A DNA stretch of 12,475 nucleotides from the NCBI RefSeq assembly GCF_029762515.1, contig NZ_JARVGN010000013.1, positions 1 through 12,475 on the forward strand. The letters are read 5' to 3'. Positions within the stretch are counted from its first letter, which is position 1. Every line of letters starts with the position of its first letter. The notes beneath the pieces are model-generated. The model was not told the DNA's origin. It did no database searches and saw only the letters and a list, made by a program, of their open reading frames with translations. Positions 1 through 8,666 of the stretch are shown one piece after another. This stretch comes from Methanocalculus sp. Its GTDB lineage: Archaea; Halobacteriota; Methanomicrobia; Methanomicrobiales; Methanocorpusculaceae. Both the position numbers and the translations under genes were made by a program.

Positions 1-1566
1 ATTGAGGATGTCACCGAACTGGATAGTGAGATCCATTCAGCCCGTGAATTGAGAGATCTGGCCCTCAGGGAGGTGAAGGAGCGAAAGCGGGCAGAAAGCG
101 AGCTCAGGAAGAGCGAGAGGAGCTATCATGCCATATATGATCAGTCTCCGATTGGAATTGAGCTTTATACAGCAGAGGGGAGACTCTCTCATGCCAATCC
201 CGCCTGCCTGAATCTCTTTGGGATCGAGACCGTTGATGAAATCCAGGGTTTTTCTCTCTTTGATGACCCGAATGTCGGAGAAGAGGATAAAGAGCGGCTT
301 CGTGCAGGAGAATCCGTTCGGTACCAGGTTCTTTTTGATTTTGAGAAGGTCAAAGCCAACAGCCTCTATAGAACCAGCCGGAGTGGAACAATCTGGCTGG
401 ATGTGCTGATCACCCCGATGCAGGATCCAGAGGAGGGCATAACAGGATACCTTGTCCAGATTATGGACATCAGCGAGCGAAAGGATGCTGAAGAGGCACT
501 TGAGCTGAGCAGGAACCGGTACCGCTCCCTGGTTGCAAATGTTCCCGGTGTCATCTACCGGTGCCTGCCTGATGAAGACTGGACAATGATCTACATGAAT
601 AGCCGGATCGAGGAGATCAGCGGGCATCCATACACCGACTTCATCAGAAATTCCGTCCGGACATACGAGAGTATCATCCATCCCGATGACAGGAGAGATG
701 TCCGGGAATCGATTAACAGATCACTCTCTGCCAGAGAGCCATGGGATATCCAGTATCGGATCATCCACAGGGACGGGGGCATGCGATGGGTGCAGGAGCG
801 GGGGCGGATTTTTTCTCAGGATAGCGGGATCACGTATCTTGATGGGTTTATTTTTGATATCACCAGCCGGAAGCAGGCAGAGGATGCACTTGAGATCGTG
901 AACAGAAAGCTCCAGCTCCTCTCAGGGATCACCCGCCACGATATCCTGAACCAGATTATGGTCCAGAAAGGTTTCCTCTCCTTTGCTGAAAAAGAGGCAG
1001 ATGGTGATGAAAAGCTGCTTTCCATGTTGGAGAAGATCCATTGGGCTTCAGATATGATCCAGCGCCAGATTGAGTTTACCCGGATATATGAGAATCTTGG
1101 TGCTGAAAAGCCGGCCTGGCTGGATATTAAGGAGATGATCGGGGAGATCGGAGGGGATCAGATCCCGATCCGGCAGAGCTGTGGCAGGTATGAGGTGCTT
1201 GCTGATCCGATGATCGAGAAGGTCTTCTCGAACCTGATGGAGAATACCATCCGCTATGCAGAGGGGGCAACCGGGGTAAAAATCCAGTGTGAGGAGCAGG
1301 ATGATCTGCTGGTGATCACCTGGGAAGATGACGGACCCGGAATCCCGGATGAAAAGAAGGAGAAGATCTTTCGAAGGGGCTATGGCAAAAATACCGGTTT
1401 AGGGCTCTTCTTCTCACGTGAGATCCTCTCAATAACCGGCATCTCCATCACCGAGAACGGAGTCTTTGGAGAGGGGGCGAGATTTGAGATCAGGGTGCCG
1501 GATGGCATCTGGCGGAGAATAAAAGATGAGACGGGAACAGAGGATCAGGATCAGCCTGAAAGCTGA
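1..1566 (+). CDS. PAS-domain sensor histidine kinase, 5'-partial
   Basis: Cytoplasmic sensor kinase that should autophosphorylate on His and pass the phosphate to a response regulator not seen here. The frame is open from base 1, so the true start lies upstream; the TTG at 49 is inside the protein. By codon from base 1: the end of a PAS domain (IEDVTEL, 1-7), a charged coiled linker (8-41), PAS (about 42-167, ending DISERKDAEEAL), PAS (about 172-297, with HPDD and ending DITSRKQAEDAL), a DHp domain (298-377) with H-box TRHDILNQ and phospho-acceptor His at codon 313 (937-939), then HATPase_c (about 394-500). The ATPase shows the N-box NLMENTIRYA, the G1 box DDGPGIP, the F-box KIFRRGYG and the G2 box GLGLFFSREIL. 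No TM segment and no receiver domain are visible. The RHDILNQ H-box is typical of Methanomicrobiales kinases. The gene is convergent with, and overlaps by 16 bp, the giant sensor gene. The signal sensed is unknown. Confidence 0.95.
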   Translation: MEDVTELDSEIHSARELRDLALREVKERKRAESELRKSERSYHAIYDQSPIGIELYTAEGRLSHANPACLNLFGIETVDEIQGFSLFDDPNVGEEDKERLRAGESVRYQVLFDFEKVKANSLYRTSRSGTIWLDVLITPMQDPEEGITGYLVQIMDISERKDAEEALELSRNRYRSLVANVPGVIYRCLPDEDWTMIYMNSRIEEISGHPYTDFIRNSVRTYESIIHPDDRRDVRESINRSLSAREPWDIQYRIIHRDGGMRWVQERGRIFSQDSGITYLDGFIFDITSRKQAEDALEIVNRKLQLLSGITRHDILNQIMVQKGFLSFAEKEADGDEKLLSMLEKIHWASDMIQRQIEFTRIYENLGAEKPAWLDIKEMIGEIGGDQIPIRQSCGRYEVLADPMIEKVFSNLMENTIRYAEGATGVKIQCEEQDDLLVITWEDDGPGIPDEKKEKIFRRGYGKNTGLGLFFSREILSITGISITENGVFGEGARFEIRVPDGIWRRIKDETGTEDQDQPES

Positions 1567-1568
1567 TC
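1549..1568. terminator. Inverted repeat spanning both convergent stop codons
   Basis: A perfect 7-bp inverted repeat (GATCAGC, 6-base loop CTGAAA, GCTGATC) contains the TGA of the plus-strand kinase (1564-1566) in its right arm and the TGA of the minus-strand giant gene (complement of 1551-1553) in its left arm. It could form a hairpin in either transcript and act as a shared bidirectional 3' end. No T-run follows on either side, so it does not match the oligo-T signal usual in archaea. The terminator role is inference; the symmetry is directly visible. Confidence 0.35.
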
Positions 1569-4500
1569 ATGCCGCCTCATAAACTTCCGAATCGACTCGG
1601 ATTCCAGCACCCCCTGATCGAGGAGGGTGACGATCTGATCAATTGCCTTCACCTGCTTGATGATCTTCTCCGCAGACTCCCCTCCTTCAAGATCGGCTAA
1701 TGCCATGATCACTGTGAGCGGGTTTCTGATCTGGTCATTCAGAACCGAGAACTGCACCATATTATCCTCGATCTGGGCATATGCCTTCTTCCATGCCTCC
1801 TCAGCCTCCTTTCTCTGCGTAATATCCTGAAACGCTCCATGCACCCCGATGATCCTGCCGTATTCGTTCATAATCGCTTCTCCGGTGGCTCGCACCCATC
1901 TCCGCTCTCCAGATGCGGTGATGATCTCCATCTCCTCATCATAGGGACTGCCATTTCGGACGCAATCGCCAAAGACACGTGTTATCTTCTCTTTCCACTC
2001 GGGGGCATAGAAGCTGATCCCCTCTTCAATGGAGGGTGAGTAACCCGGCTCCATGCCATGAATCCTCGCCACCTCATCAGACCAGATCACCCTGTTTTCA
2101 TTGAGATTGACACTCCATCCACCAAAATGCGCCATCCGCCCGGCTGTACTGAGCAGGGCCTCGCTCTCCCGCAGGGCCATCTCCGCCTTTTTGCGTTCGG
2201 TGATATCAATAGACGTAGCAAGGATGCGTTTCACCCCACTGATGACCACCGACGACAAACGAACCTGCTCCCAGAAGAATTCTCCACTCACAGAACGGTT
2301 AAGCCATTCAAATTCCTGCGGCCCTTCGGATGCGGCCTTCCGGATATATTTCAATGCATCTTCGAAAGAGTAGGGTGAGTCCAGCCAGAAGTCATGTGCT
2401 TTTAGTTCTTCAACTGAAGAGCAACCATAACTTTCACAGGCTTTGGGATTCGCATCTATGATCTCGCCGGTATCCCTGTCATGGATAATGATAGAAACGG
2501 GGGAGCCCATAAAGAGTGTTTTGAACCGTTTTTCACTCTCACGCAGGGCCTCGACAGCGTCTTTCATTGTGGTGACATTGACAACAAGCCCTACCACCTT
2601 CAGGGGAGCGCCTTCCTTATTACGCTCTGTTACCGCTCCGATATCACGGAACCAGAGGTATTCACCCTCGCTGCTCTGGATTCGATATTCGACCTCATAT
2701 CGTTCTGCTCTCCCCTCCAGGTGATCCCGCATCGCCTCCATCGCCATCTCATGGTCGTCAGGATGCAGGAGTCCTGTGAAGTCGGTATAATGGGAGAACT
2801 GATCCGGAGAATAGCCGAGCATCTCTGCTTTCCGTGGGCTGAACGCGACCTCTCCTGTAAGGCAGTCCATCTCCCACCAGGCGATACCACCCGCCTCCAT
2901 AGCAAGCTCAAGCCGTGCCTGGTTCTGCTCAAGCTCAAGGCGGGCAGTCTTCTCCTCGGTGATATCACGGCAGCCGCCATAGATACGGCTCCTGCCGGTT
3001 TCATCATGGATACACCGGGTTTCCGCAGAGAGCCACCTGATGTTACCATCCTTTCTGATGATCCTGAGATCGCATTCCGAGGACTCGCCTTCAGGAAGTG
3101 AGAGGATCGAATCTTCAAAGATCTGCCAGTCATCAGGATGGATCATGAAGCCCCAGCACCCTTCAGCAATCACCTCGTCGATCCCATACCCGGTGATCTG
3201 CTCAGTAGCACCTGCCATCCAGTCTATCTGGTAGTCACCTCCATCTTCCTTCAGACATGAATAGGCAAAATCCGTGATGATGGTGGATACATACCGGTAC
3301 CGCTCTTCACTCTTCTTCAGTGCATCTTCGGATCTCTTTCGATCAGTGATATCGATGAATGATCCCATCATGGCGACAGCGGTGCCGGAGGCATCATGAA
3401 CGATGCCCGCCTGAAGCTGGATGGGAACTGAGGTTCCATTCTCCACAATACCCTCCATCTCTCCGCTATAGTACCCATGCCGCTGGATCATATCAACCAC
3501 CTGCGCCGCAGCCTCCTCAGATCGCCAGAATGAGACAACATGCCGTCCAATAACCTCATCAGGAGTATCATATCCCCATATCGCAAGGAAGGCAGGATTG
3601 ACATAGGTGAGAATACCAGAGAGATCAGCAATGGCAACACCATTGATCGAAGATTCGATGGCAGCATTCTTCAGGATGAGTGATTCTTCTGCCCGGTTCC
3701 GCTCAATGATCCCGCCGATCATCTCTGCCATGTACTGGCATCGCCTCTTCCCAAGTTCAATAATAAAATCGGGGCGTGGCTTATAGGCATTTGCCTTCTT
3801 ATGAAGCTCATCAAAGCTGACTTTATACTTCCCGGCAAGCATACGCAGGGTGGCATCATCCTTTGGCGGATTCCCGTACCCGATGTTGACCGCACCAATC
3901 ACCTCTCCCCCTGCAAAGATCGGGACTGCATAAAGCCTGATCCCTCCGACACATTCGATATCAGTCGGCACTCTGGATTCCATTGCGGTTTTTGCAGATT
4001 CATTCCAGCAGTTTTCATGGCAGAGCCATCTCCCTGAGGAGAGCGCCTGCTCTGCATCCTCTACCCCGCAGAGCCTGAAAGCCGCTTCATCGAGGAACCG
4101 GCACCAGGATGACTTAAAGACGCCGTATGCATAGTCGCCGTTTGATTCATAGACGGCGAGCGAAGTATCAAGAAGGAGCATAACATCCGTAGCCATCCGG
4201 GCGAGATGATCTACCCCGATGCCATCAAGGATGATGCGGCTCGTGTTGAGGAGGGTCACATCCCCATAAACCGGTGGCGATTCACCGGTGGAGGCTTCGG
4301 CTGGCGGGAGCTCTTTTTCCACGATCCAGTCGAACTGACGTAGCTTCTCCTCTGCTTCTTTCTGTTCGGTGATATCCCGCCCGGTTCCAACGAGTGCGAT
4401 GATCTGCCCCTGATCGTCCTGCCACGCCTTCGCCGTCCACGCAATCCAACGCCATCCATATCGTGTTTCTGCCCGCTCTTCATATGAGGTTTCATAAGGA

Positions 4501-7500
4501 GGTTCAAAGAGCCGGGAAACCGCCGCCGCAACCACTTCCTGATCATCAGGGTGGACAAGCGGCATGTAGTGAGTGCCAAGAATCTCAGCCTCGGTTTTGT
4601 CGAAGAGACGGCAGTATGCAGGGTTAGCATAGAGGATTTTTCCCTCATTATCGGTCTTTACAACCAGATCCTGCTGGTTCTCAACAAGCAGCCGGTACTT
4701 CTCTTCGCTCTCCTGGAGAGCAGCCTCAGCACGCTGCCGGAAGATCAGCTCGCCCATCAGATTCCCAAGTGTCACCAGTGCAGAGACATCATCGTCCAGG
4801 TAATCATCCTCCTTATTGGCAACAGCAATGATAGCGACGATCCGGGAACCATGCTGGATTGGAACACCCAGGTACCGGGAGATCGGAAGATGCCCTTCCG
4901 GCAATCCATGTTTTGCAGGATGAGGAGCTGCATAGTCATTGATGATGGTAGGATTGCGGGTCCTGACACACTCACCCCAGACACCGGCAGATTCAATTGG
5001 ATACTGAATTGGCGTACCTCCGACACGACAACCCTCCATCACATCATGTGACCATGCATGCACCGTCATGACCGATTCATCTTCATTCATGAGCCCGATG
5101 AAGGCATAGCCGCTATCGGTCATCCGAAGGCTGGCATTGAGGGCAGAATCCATCAGCTCCCCTTCTGTCGAACCTGCTATCCTGTGGAGTGCAAGGAGCG
5201 CCTCTGTCCGCCCGATATGAAGGAGGATCTGCTCTTCTGCCTGCTTTTGTTCCAATGCAGATCCGATCAATTCAGAGGAGAGTTTAAGAAGATGAACATC
5301 CTTCTCGGTCCAGTCTTTCGTTCCTCCAACATTATCAAACCCGATAAAACCGGCTAATCCGGATCGAATGTGAAGGGGTAGGACGATCAATGATTCTATC
5401 CCCTGCAGCTCCAATATCGCCCTCTCGGCTGCTGCTTCAGGAGGAAGATAATCAAGGGATTGAAGATGGATGCTCTCACCCATTCTCAGCTGTTCCATCC
5501 ACCAGGGGAAGAGATTGGTCGGATTCTTCTGGAGCGTCTCAATCATCGGGGGAACCCCATCAGCACACCATTCATGCGTATTGCTCATCTCTTCTCCAGA
5601 AGGAGCAATCAGAAAAACATATGAGCGGGATGCTCCACAGTATTCACCGATATCACCGAGTGCTTTGTTGATTGCGATATCGACATCAGATTCTGTTACA
5701 AAACGTGAAGATATACCGGAGATCATACTCTCAAATGCCAGACGGTGTTGAATCTCCCTTTCCGCCTCCACCCTGCCCGTCACATCCCAGACTGTTGAGA
5801 TCCACAGATCTTTCCCCGGAACCGGAATATTTCTCGCACTAATATAGGTCGTCTTCTCCCCTTCCCGGGTAATCGGGATATCCTCCCACACCATTCGATC
5901 CGGATCGCCGCTGATCGAATCTGATGTCACCCGTTCTCTCAGCTCACTCCGGAAGTGCGGATCTTCATAGACGACATCCCAGAAGGCATCAGGGGCTTTG
6001 AGGGCATCTGCCGTTGTCCTGTAGATTCTGAAGAAGTTCTCGTTGAAGTACTCAAAGTTCACTTCTGGATCAACCGAATTCACAGCAACGCCTATCGGGA
6101 GATTATCAAGTACAGTTCGGGTATATTCCTCGCTCTCCCGGAGCTGCTGCTGGGTTGCCACCAGCTCATCAAACTGGGATCTGAGCTCCTCTTCAGCACC
6201 TGCGAGCTCCTCATTCTTCTGTTGAAGCCTCTCAACATTTCTTACCCGTTCGATATATCGGCCGATCTGCTCTGCAATGATCCTGAGCATGACGGATTCT
6301 TCTGTAAGGGGCTCATACTCATCATCAAAGCAGACGGTGATCGTACCACCAGCCTGCTGGTGAATGGGGATCTCACGGACAAGAGAGCAATTCGTCAATG
6401 TATAGCCGGTGTCCGTGTAGATGGAATCATCGATTGTGATCCGGACATGAGTCTTCTCCGGGTGCTGGAAACCCTCCGGGATGATCTCAAGGATTTTTCG
6501 GAGCACCTCTGTTTCCGTGAGGTTGAAATGCTCGATTGCAGCTGAGATCTGGTATAAGCAGGAGAGTTCCTTGATCCGCTCATGGAGCGCATCCTCTGCC
6601 TCCTTTTGAGTGGTTATATCCCTGATGAGAGCAATCACCTCATCATCAGCATAGGGTACAATACGTGCCTCGAAATGGAGCGTTCCGGCAGGAACTGTGA
6701 GGGGGTACTCAATCGCCTGCAACTCCCCTGTCTCAAGGGCAAGGCGAATCGCCGCAATAACCCTTCCGCCAATCTCCTCAGATGTCACCTCGGTGACGGT
6801 CTTTCCGATCACTTCATCTCGTGGCAGCACAAGCCGCTCATCATCAGGTGTCAGGATATCAAGATACCTCCCCTCGGCATTGCACCGGATCAGGATATCG
6901 GGGACTGATGCAAGGATAAGCTGTTGAAGATGTTTGCTTCTGGCAATTGCCTCTTCACGTTTTTTACGTTGTGTTATATCCCTTATCGTCTCAATCGCAC
7001 CACTATACTCCCCGTTCCGGTTGTACAGCGGGGATACCCTTGCCCAAAGGATGCGATCCTCCCCCTTTGGCTGTGCGTATTTCGTCTCAGCCTCAATCGC
7101 ATCAGGCATCTCCTTCAGGAGATCATACCGGGATTGAAGCTCAAGATCATCCTTGAAGGCGAGATCGATCAGCATCGGCCGCCGTTCGCCATAGAACGGG
7201 ATTGCATATGCATAGTCGCCTTTCCCGATCATCTCCGCTACAGGAACGCCCGTCATCTCCTCGATCGCATGGTTCCAGGCGATCACCACCCCTTTCTCAT
7301 CTATTGCAAAGGTGGCATCAGGGAGGAAGTTGATGATATCTGAGAGCCGGTGCTCGCTCTCAAGGAGATCATCATGGTCTTTCGCCCTATCAGCTTCAGC
7401 ATTGCGGAGTTCGGTCACATCCTCTCCGGAACTGAGCGTCCCGGCAATGGAACCATATTCATCCCTGAGTATGACATTATGCCATGCGATGATCCGCTCT

Positions 7501-8561
7501 TCACCTGACCTCGTGATCACCGGATTATCAAAAAACTCAACTGCAGAGACTTCTCCACTGATGATCATTGAATGGACATCCCTCACTTCATCACGCATTT
7601 GTTTTGGAATAGCAGTCGCAAACCAGTCTTCTCCGATCAGGTCCTCTTCAGGGATGCCAAGAACCTCTGCCGTCTTCTGGTTAGCAAGCAGTATCGTTCC
7701 ATCCCTGTCAAGGGCGACGATCATCACACCGGCAATATCCAGGTACGTATCAGCACGTTGCCTCTCGTGTTCAAGAGAGGCGACGAGGCGCCGGTTTGTC
7801 TTGAGATTTTGAATCCATTGGTTCAGAAAGTGGGATTTGCGATTGATTTCGCCAAAAAGATTCGGCTCGATGGAATAGGCATTATAGTATATATCAACAC
7901 CAATAATAAGATGAGGATGGGTCAGGATTACATCGATCAGGATCTCAGGGGAGAACCTGCGGCGATCATATTGGCAGAGCTCGATACACAGGTTATCCGG
8001 GATGAAGGCATTCAGAAGGTTCTCGTACTCTATCAGCCGATCTGCTCCGGGCAAATCGCGGAGGGCCCAGGTCATCTCACCAGTTACCCTGAGTGCAGCG
8101 TATCCTTCTGCAACTGCGGCATCTGTTGACGCTGACAGCAACCGGATCATCGCCTCGGGATCAAATGATCCACCTTTCAGGCAGGTCTCCTGCAGGGACA
8201 GGATCAGAAGCTGTCCGCTTTGAAGATAAGGGGCCGGATCAAGCCCGTCATCACTGAGGTCCCCGGGGATCTGCTCGTTTGTCCCCTCATCCGCGATATA
8301 GAGGATCTTCTGGTTGTGTTCAAGGCCGTGCCTGATATATTCAGTGATTACCTCCCGGTGCTCCTCGTCAGACTCATAGATGAAGCAGAGGTGATCTCCC
8401 GGCTTGATATCAGTAAGCTGCCGGATTGCAGGGACCAATGAAACATGATGACCCGGAGATGGAGCCGCATCCTGATCGGCTTCTCGTCTCTTCCCGTACG
8501 TCCGTGGTTCCCAGCCTCTCTCATCCACCGGTATCAGTCCAGATGAATGATACTTTCCCAT
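1551..8561 (-). CDS. Giant multi-domain MEDS/PAS/GAF/PocR-like sensor protein without kinase domain
   Basis: 2336-residue soluble sensor with no TM segments. Approximate domain order: MEDS 45-215 (PGDHLCFIY at 54-62); PAS 272-388; PAS 405-530; PAS 538-652; GAF-like 660-775; coiled coil 773-813; PAS 813-930; GAF 935-1110; GAF 1112-1275; PAS 1282-1405; PocR-like Cys-rich domain 1437-1620; PAS 1627-1743, 1750-1870, 1875-2002, 2005-2125 and 2130-2250; and a DHp-like tail 2257-2336. Most PAS units end in the DIT-x-RK-x-AE linker typical of S-box proteins. The tail has LNDQIRNPL with Asp2276 where the kinase His would be, and the protein stops before any ATPase domain, so it cannot autophosphorylate like a normal kinase. 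MEDS and PocR are known families predicted to sense small hydrocarbon derivatives; the ligands here are unknown. The start is the ATG at 8561 with no Shine-Dalgarno; residues 1-44 resemble no domain, and GTG (Val12) or TTG (Leu42) are alternative starts. It lies 105 bp downstream of the membrane sensor gene and may be co-transcribed. Confidence 0.93.
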   Translation of the reverse strand: MGKYHSSGLIPVDERGWEPRTYGKRREADQDAAPSPGHHVSLVPAIRQLTDIKPGDHLCFIYESDEEHREVITEYIRHGLEHNQKILYIADEGTNEQIPGDLSDDGLDPAPYLQSGQLLILSLQETCLKGGSFDPEAMIRLLSASTDAAVAEGYAALRVTGEMTWALRDLPGADRLIEYENLLNAFIPDNLCIELCQYDRRRFSPEILIDVILTHPHLIIGVDIYYNAYSIEPNLFGEINRKSHFLNQWIQNLKTNRRLVASLEHERQRADTYLDIAGVMIVALDRDGTILLANQKTAEVLGIPEEDLIGEDWFATAIPKQMRDEVRDVHSMIISGEVSAVEFFDNPVITRSGEERIIAWHNVILRDEYGSIAGTLSSGEDVTELRNAEADRAKDHDDLLESEHRLSDIINFLPDATFAIDEKGVVIAWNHAIEEMTGVPVAEMIGKGDYAYAIPFYGERRPMLIDLAFKDDLELQSRYDLLKEMPDAIEAETKYAQPKGEDRILWARVSPLYNRNGEYSGAIETIRDITQRKKREEAIARSKHLQQLILASVPDILIRCNAEGRYLDILTPDDERLVLPRDEVIGKTVTEVTSEEIGGRVIAAIRLALETGELQAIEYPLTVPAGTLHFEARIVPYADDEVIALIRDITTQKEAEDALHERIKELSCLYQISAAIEHFNLTETEVLRKILEIIPEGFQHPEKTHVRITIDDSIYTDTGYTLTNCSLVREIPIHQQAGGTITVCFDDEYEPLTEESVMLRIIAEQIGRYIERVRNVERLQQKNEELAGAEEELRSQFDELVATQQQLRESEEYTRTVLDNLPIGVAVNSVDPEVNFEYFNENFFRIYRTTADALKAPDAFWDVVYEDPHFRSELRERVTSDSISGDPDRMVWEDIPITREGEKTTYISARNIPVPGKDLWISTVWDVTGRVEAEREIQHRLAFESMISGISSRFVTESDVDIAINKALGDIGEYCGASRSYVFLIAPSGEEMSNTHEWCADGVPPMIETLQKNPTNLFPWWMEQLRMGESIHLQSLDYLPPEAAAERAILELQGIESLIVLPLHIRSGLAGFIGFDNVGGTKDWTEKDVHLLKLSSELIGSALEQKQAEEQILLHIGRTEALLALHRIAGSTEGELMDSALNASLRMTDSGYAFIGLMNEDESVMTVHAWSHDVMEGCRVGGTPIQYPIESAGVWGECVRTRNPTIINDYAAPHPAKHGLPEGHLPISRYLGVPIQHGSRIVAIIAVANKEDDYLDDDVSALVTLGNLMGELIFRQRAEAALQESEEKYRLLVENQQDLVVKTDNEGKILYANPAYCRLFDKTEAEILGTHYMPLVHPDDQEVVAAAVSRLFEPPYETSYEERAETRYGWRWIAWTAKAWQDDQGQIIALVGTGRDITEQKEAEEKLRQFDWIVEKELPPAEASTGESPPVYGDVTLLNTSRIILDGIGVDHLARMATDVMLLLDTSLAVYESNGDYAYGVFKSSWCRFLDEAAFRLCGVEDAEQALSSGRWLCHENCWNESAKTAMESRVPTDIECVGGIRLYAVPIFAGGEVIGAVNIGYGNPPKDDATLRMLAGKYKVSFDELHKKANAYKPRPDFIIELGKRRCQYMAEMIGGIIERNRAEESLILKNAAIESSINGVAIADLSGILTYVNPAFLAIWGYDTPDEVIGRHVVSFWRSEEAAAQVVDMIQRHGYYSGEMEGIVENGTSVPIQLQAGIVHDASGTAVAMMGSFIDITDRKRSEDALKKSEERYRYVSTIITDFAYSCLKEDGGDYQIDWMAGATEQITGYGIDEVIAEGCWGFMIHPDDWQIFEDSILSLPEGESSECDLRIIRKDGNIRWLSAETRCIHDETGRSRIYGGCRDITEEKTARLELEQNQARLELAMEAGGIAWWEMDCLTGEVAFSPRKAEMLGYSPDQFSHYTDFTGLLHPDDHEMAMEAMRDHLEGRAERYEVEYRIQSSEGEYLWFRDIGAVTERNKEGAPLKVVGLVVNVTTMKDAVEALRESEKRFKTLFMGSPVSIIIHDRDTGEIIDANPKACESYGCSSVEELKAHDFWLDSPYSFEDALKYIRKAASEGPQEFEWLNRSVSGEFFWEQVRLSSVVISGVKRILATSIDITERKKAEMALRESEALLSTAGRMAHFGGWSVNLNENRVIWSDEVARIHGMEPGYSPSIEEGISFYAPEWKEKITRVFGDCVRNGSPYDEEMEIITASGERRWVRATGEAIMNEYGRIIGVHGAFQDITQRKEAEEAWKKAYAQIEDNMVQFSVLNDQIRNPLTVIMALADLEGGESAEKIIKQVKAIDQIVTLLDQGVLESESIRKFMRRHDQLSG

Positions 8562-8564
8562 GCT

Positions 8565-8572
8565 TACATAAA
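8565..8572 (-). promoter_or_regulatory. TATA-like box upstream of the giant sensor gene
   Basis: On the minus strand this reads TTTATGTA, one mismatch from an ideal archaeal TATA box. It ends only 3 bases before the ATG at 8561. With the usual spacing of about 25 bases, transcription would start near 8543, inside the annotated frame. If the box is real, translation should begin downstream, for example at the GTG at 8526-8528 (Val12). It may also be a chance AT-rich stretch. Confidence 0.25.
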
Positions 8573-8610
8573 GGTATGGATGACTGTTGTTCCCCTTCCG
8601 GAGATTATTG

Positions 8611-8629
8611 GATATGGCATAGCCATCTC
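8611..8629. promoter_or_regulatory. Imperfect dyad in the intergenic gap, possible operator
   Basis: A 19-bp near-palindrome with arms GATATGGC and GCCATCTC around the loop ATA (7 of 8 positions pair) sits in the 105-bp gap, 50-68 bp upstream of the giant gene's ATG. The length and symmetry would suit a dimeric regulator. A single copy with no recognised motif makes this speculative. The rest of the gap (8562-8666) holds only the TATA-like box and no further gene. Confidence 0.2.
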
Positions 8630-8666
8630 AGGAGGAATGAAGGAGAGGATACATCTCGCTGAAGAG

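Noticed and set aside
37..681. Minus-strand open frame of 214 codons at the left edge
   Set aside because: Opposite the clear PAS domains of the histidine kinase; no recognisable domain of its own.
2481..3101. Long plus-strand open frame (206 codons) opposite the giant sensor gene
   Set aside because: It is the antisense shadow of PAS-coding sequence, has no recognisable domain, and the minus-strand frame reads unbroken PAS domains here.
5955..6545. Plus-strand open frame of 196 codons
   Set aside because: Antisense to the PAS 4, coiled-coil and GAF coding region of the giant gene; no family resemblance.
1800..7000. Recurring GGTGATATC-like strings along the giant gene, looking like a DNA repeat
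   Set aside because: They encode the conserved DIT motif at the end of successive PAS domains, so protein-level conservation explains them; spacing is irregular and no CRISPR or transposon structure is present.
7572..8129. Plus-strand open frame of 185 codons
   Set aside because: Antisense to the MEDS and PAS 1 coding region; composition looks like a shadow frame.
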